A stretch of DNA of 39,180 nucleotides from the IMG/VR virus record IMGVR_UViG_3300030101_000862, positions 1-39,180 of that record; one strand, given 5' to 3'. The notes below the pieces were generated by a model. That model was given only the letters and a program-made list of their open reading frames with translations. It did not search any database and was not told the DNA's origin. The position numbers were made by a program, and so were the translations under genes. How positions within the stretch are numbered: position 1 is the stretch's first letter; each line of letters opens with the position of its first letter. Below are positions 38,527 through 39,180 of this stretch, piece after piece. The stretch comes from a virus.

Positions 38527-39180
38527 TTACTTTAATATCTCATCAACAAAACAATAAAATGCTTTTGCTTGTATTCTACTATCATCTCCGTTATTTGGGT
38601 TTAAAACATTACCAGGTCTATTAGACCCTCCCCCTCTTGGCCTCCATCCCCATATTACATTGTGAGTTCCAGCATCTAAACTTGAACGGTCTACTTTTTT
38701 AAGGCCCCAATGCATTGCTTGTTCACCGTTGTCTGTATAACCAACACCATAAAAAGCATCAGCACCATCAGTGCCATGTGTGGTTCCTGTGTCTATATCA
38801 AAATAAACACCTGAAAAATCTGAGTTAGTGCCATAAGAAGGAGCCATCCAAGTAAGATATATAGCTGACGTTGCATCGTCATGTACTTTTGTAAAACTGC
38901 CTGACCAAACATTCCCACTATCACTAGTGCTGCTGTGTGAATATCTAGTAGTGTTAGGCCCTATACACGTTCTCTTTACAAAGTTTTGAGTTATATTACC
39001 AAAAGAAAACGTACCATCACCATCGGACAATAAAGCCTGACCTGAAGTACCATTACCAGAAACATTAATTTCTGAAGCACCTACAGCGTTAGCTGCAATA
39101 GAATCTGCATTTACAGCATCGGTAGCAATCATAGAATTTACAATTTCATCAGCTGTAATAGTTCTAAGATCAACTAAACC
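38527..39180 (-). CDS. Tail fibre C-terminal part (5' end outside window)
   Basis: The frame is open to the right edge, so the N-terminus is missing; about 217 residues are visible. The visible start has repeats of the type ADEIVNSMIATDAVNADSIA and NAVGASEINVSGNGTSGQALLSDGDGTFSF, common stem segments of marine phage fibres. A globular Gly/Trp-rich end follows (FYGVGYTDNGEQAMHWGLKK, WGWRPRGGG). An internal ATG at 39132 is in a stem repeat and is not the start. Confidence 0.78.
   Translation of the reverse strand, partial: GLVDLRTITADEIVNSMIATDAVNADSIAANAVGASEINVSGNGTSGQALLSDGDGTFSFGNITQNFVKRTCIGPNTTRYSHSSTSDSGNVWSGSFTKVHDDATSAIYLTWMAPSYGTNSDFSGVYFDIDTGTTHGTDGADAFYGVGYTDNGEQAMHWGLKKVDRSSLDAGTHNVIWGWRPRGGGSNRPGNVLNPNNGDDSRIQAKAFYCFVDEILK

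Noticed and set aside
36654-39180. Possible diversity-generating retroelement acting on the fibre genes
   Set aside because: No reverse transcriptase or template repeat was seen in the window.

Overview
The window is part of a tailed dsDNA phage genome with podovirus (T7-like) features. The evidence is a family A DNA polymerase, a T7 gp2.5-like ssDNA-binding protein, a nozzle (gp12)-like protein, a run of large DNA-ejection proteins, and a lysis cassette. I recognise no integrase, RNA polymerase, terminase, portal or capsid gene here, so those lie outside the window or are absent. A marine alphaproteobacterial host is my inference, from the GTA-type 3TM holin, the GH108 endolysin, the glycine-rich fibre and the AT-rich codon use. 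It cannot be proven from this sequence.

Left arm, + strand, 1-16.7 kb (early and replication genes). A strong terminator (28-60) opens the window. It is followed by a tightly overlapping gene string: five small unknown or membrane proteins; a MoxR-type AAA+ ATPase, a helical partner and a metallopeptidase/VWA protein; several unknowns; a proteasome-beta-like Ntn hydrolase; and a DUF6378 protein. The replication and recombination block comes next: DNA polymerase A with a Leu at the '762' position, a Cas4/RecB-like Fe-S nuclease, a VRR-NUC nuclease, an SNF2 helicase, a coiled-coil protein, a four-Cys protein, the gp2.5-like SSB, an HTH protein, and a primase-helicase fusion. Many starts share an extended Shine-Dalgarno box close to AGGTAACTATG.

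Centre, 16.48-16.71 kb. The two arms converge here. A short + strand frame without a standard start codon overlaps the intrinsic terminator of the - strand operon.

Right arm, - strand, 39.2-16.7 kb (structure and lysis, transcribed right to left). The order is: tail-fibre C-terminus (cut by the window edge), a small protein, a glycine-rich fibre, a conserved small protein, seven small membrane, charged or hypothetical proteins including an EF-hand one, holin, GH108 endolysin, nozzle protein, two virion-associated proteins, a GNAT-like protein, a glycine-zipper protein, a lytic-transglycosylase internal protein, and a 2846-residue giant protein. From the nozzle onward the order parallels T7 genes 12-16.

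The most notable observation is a complete 80-codon gene (MPFKSEAQ... family) nested in another frame inside the giant gene. It has a perfect AGGAGG site and lies in a locally GC-rich island whose third positions are GC-rich in the nested frame. The giant protein is low-complexity exactly there, which points to overprinting by insertion or by fusion of two ORFs around a formerly free-standing gene. No stretch longer than 300 bases lacks a gene.
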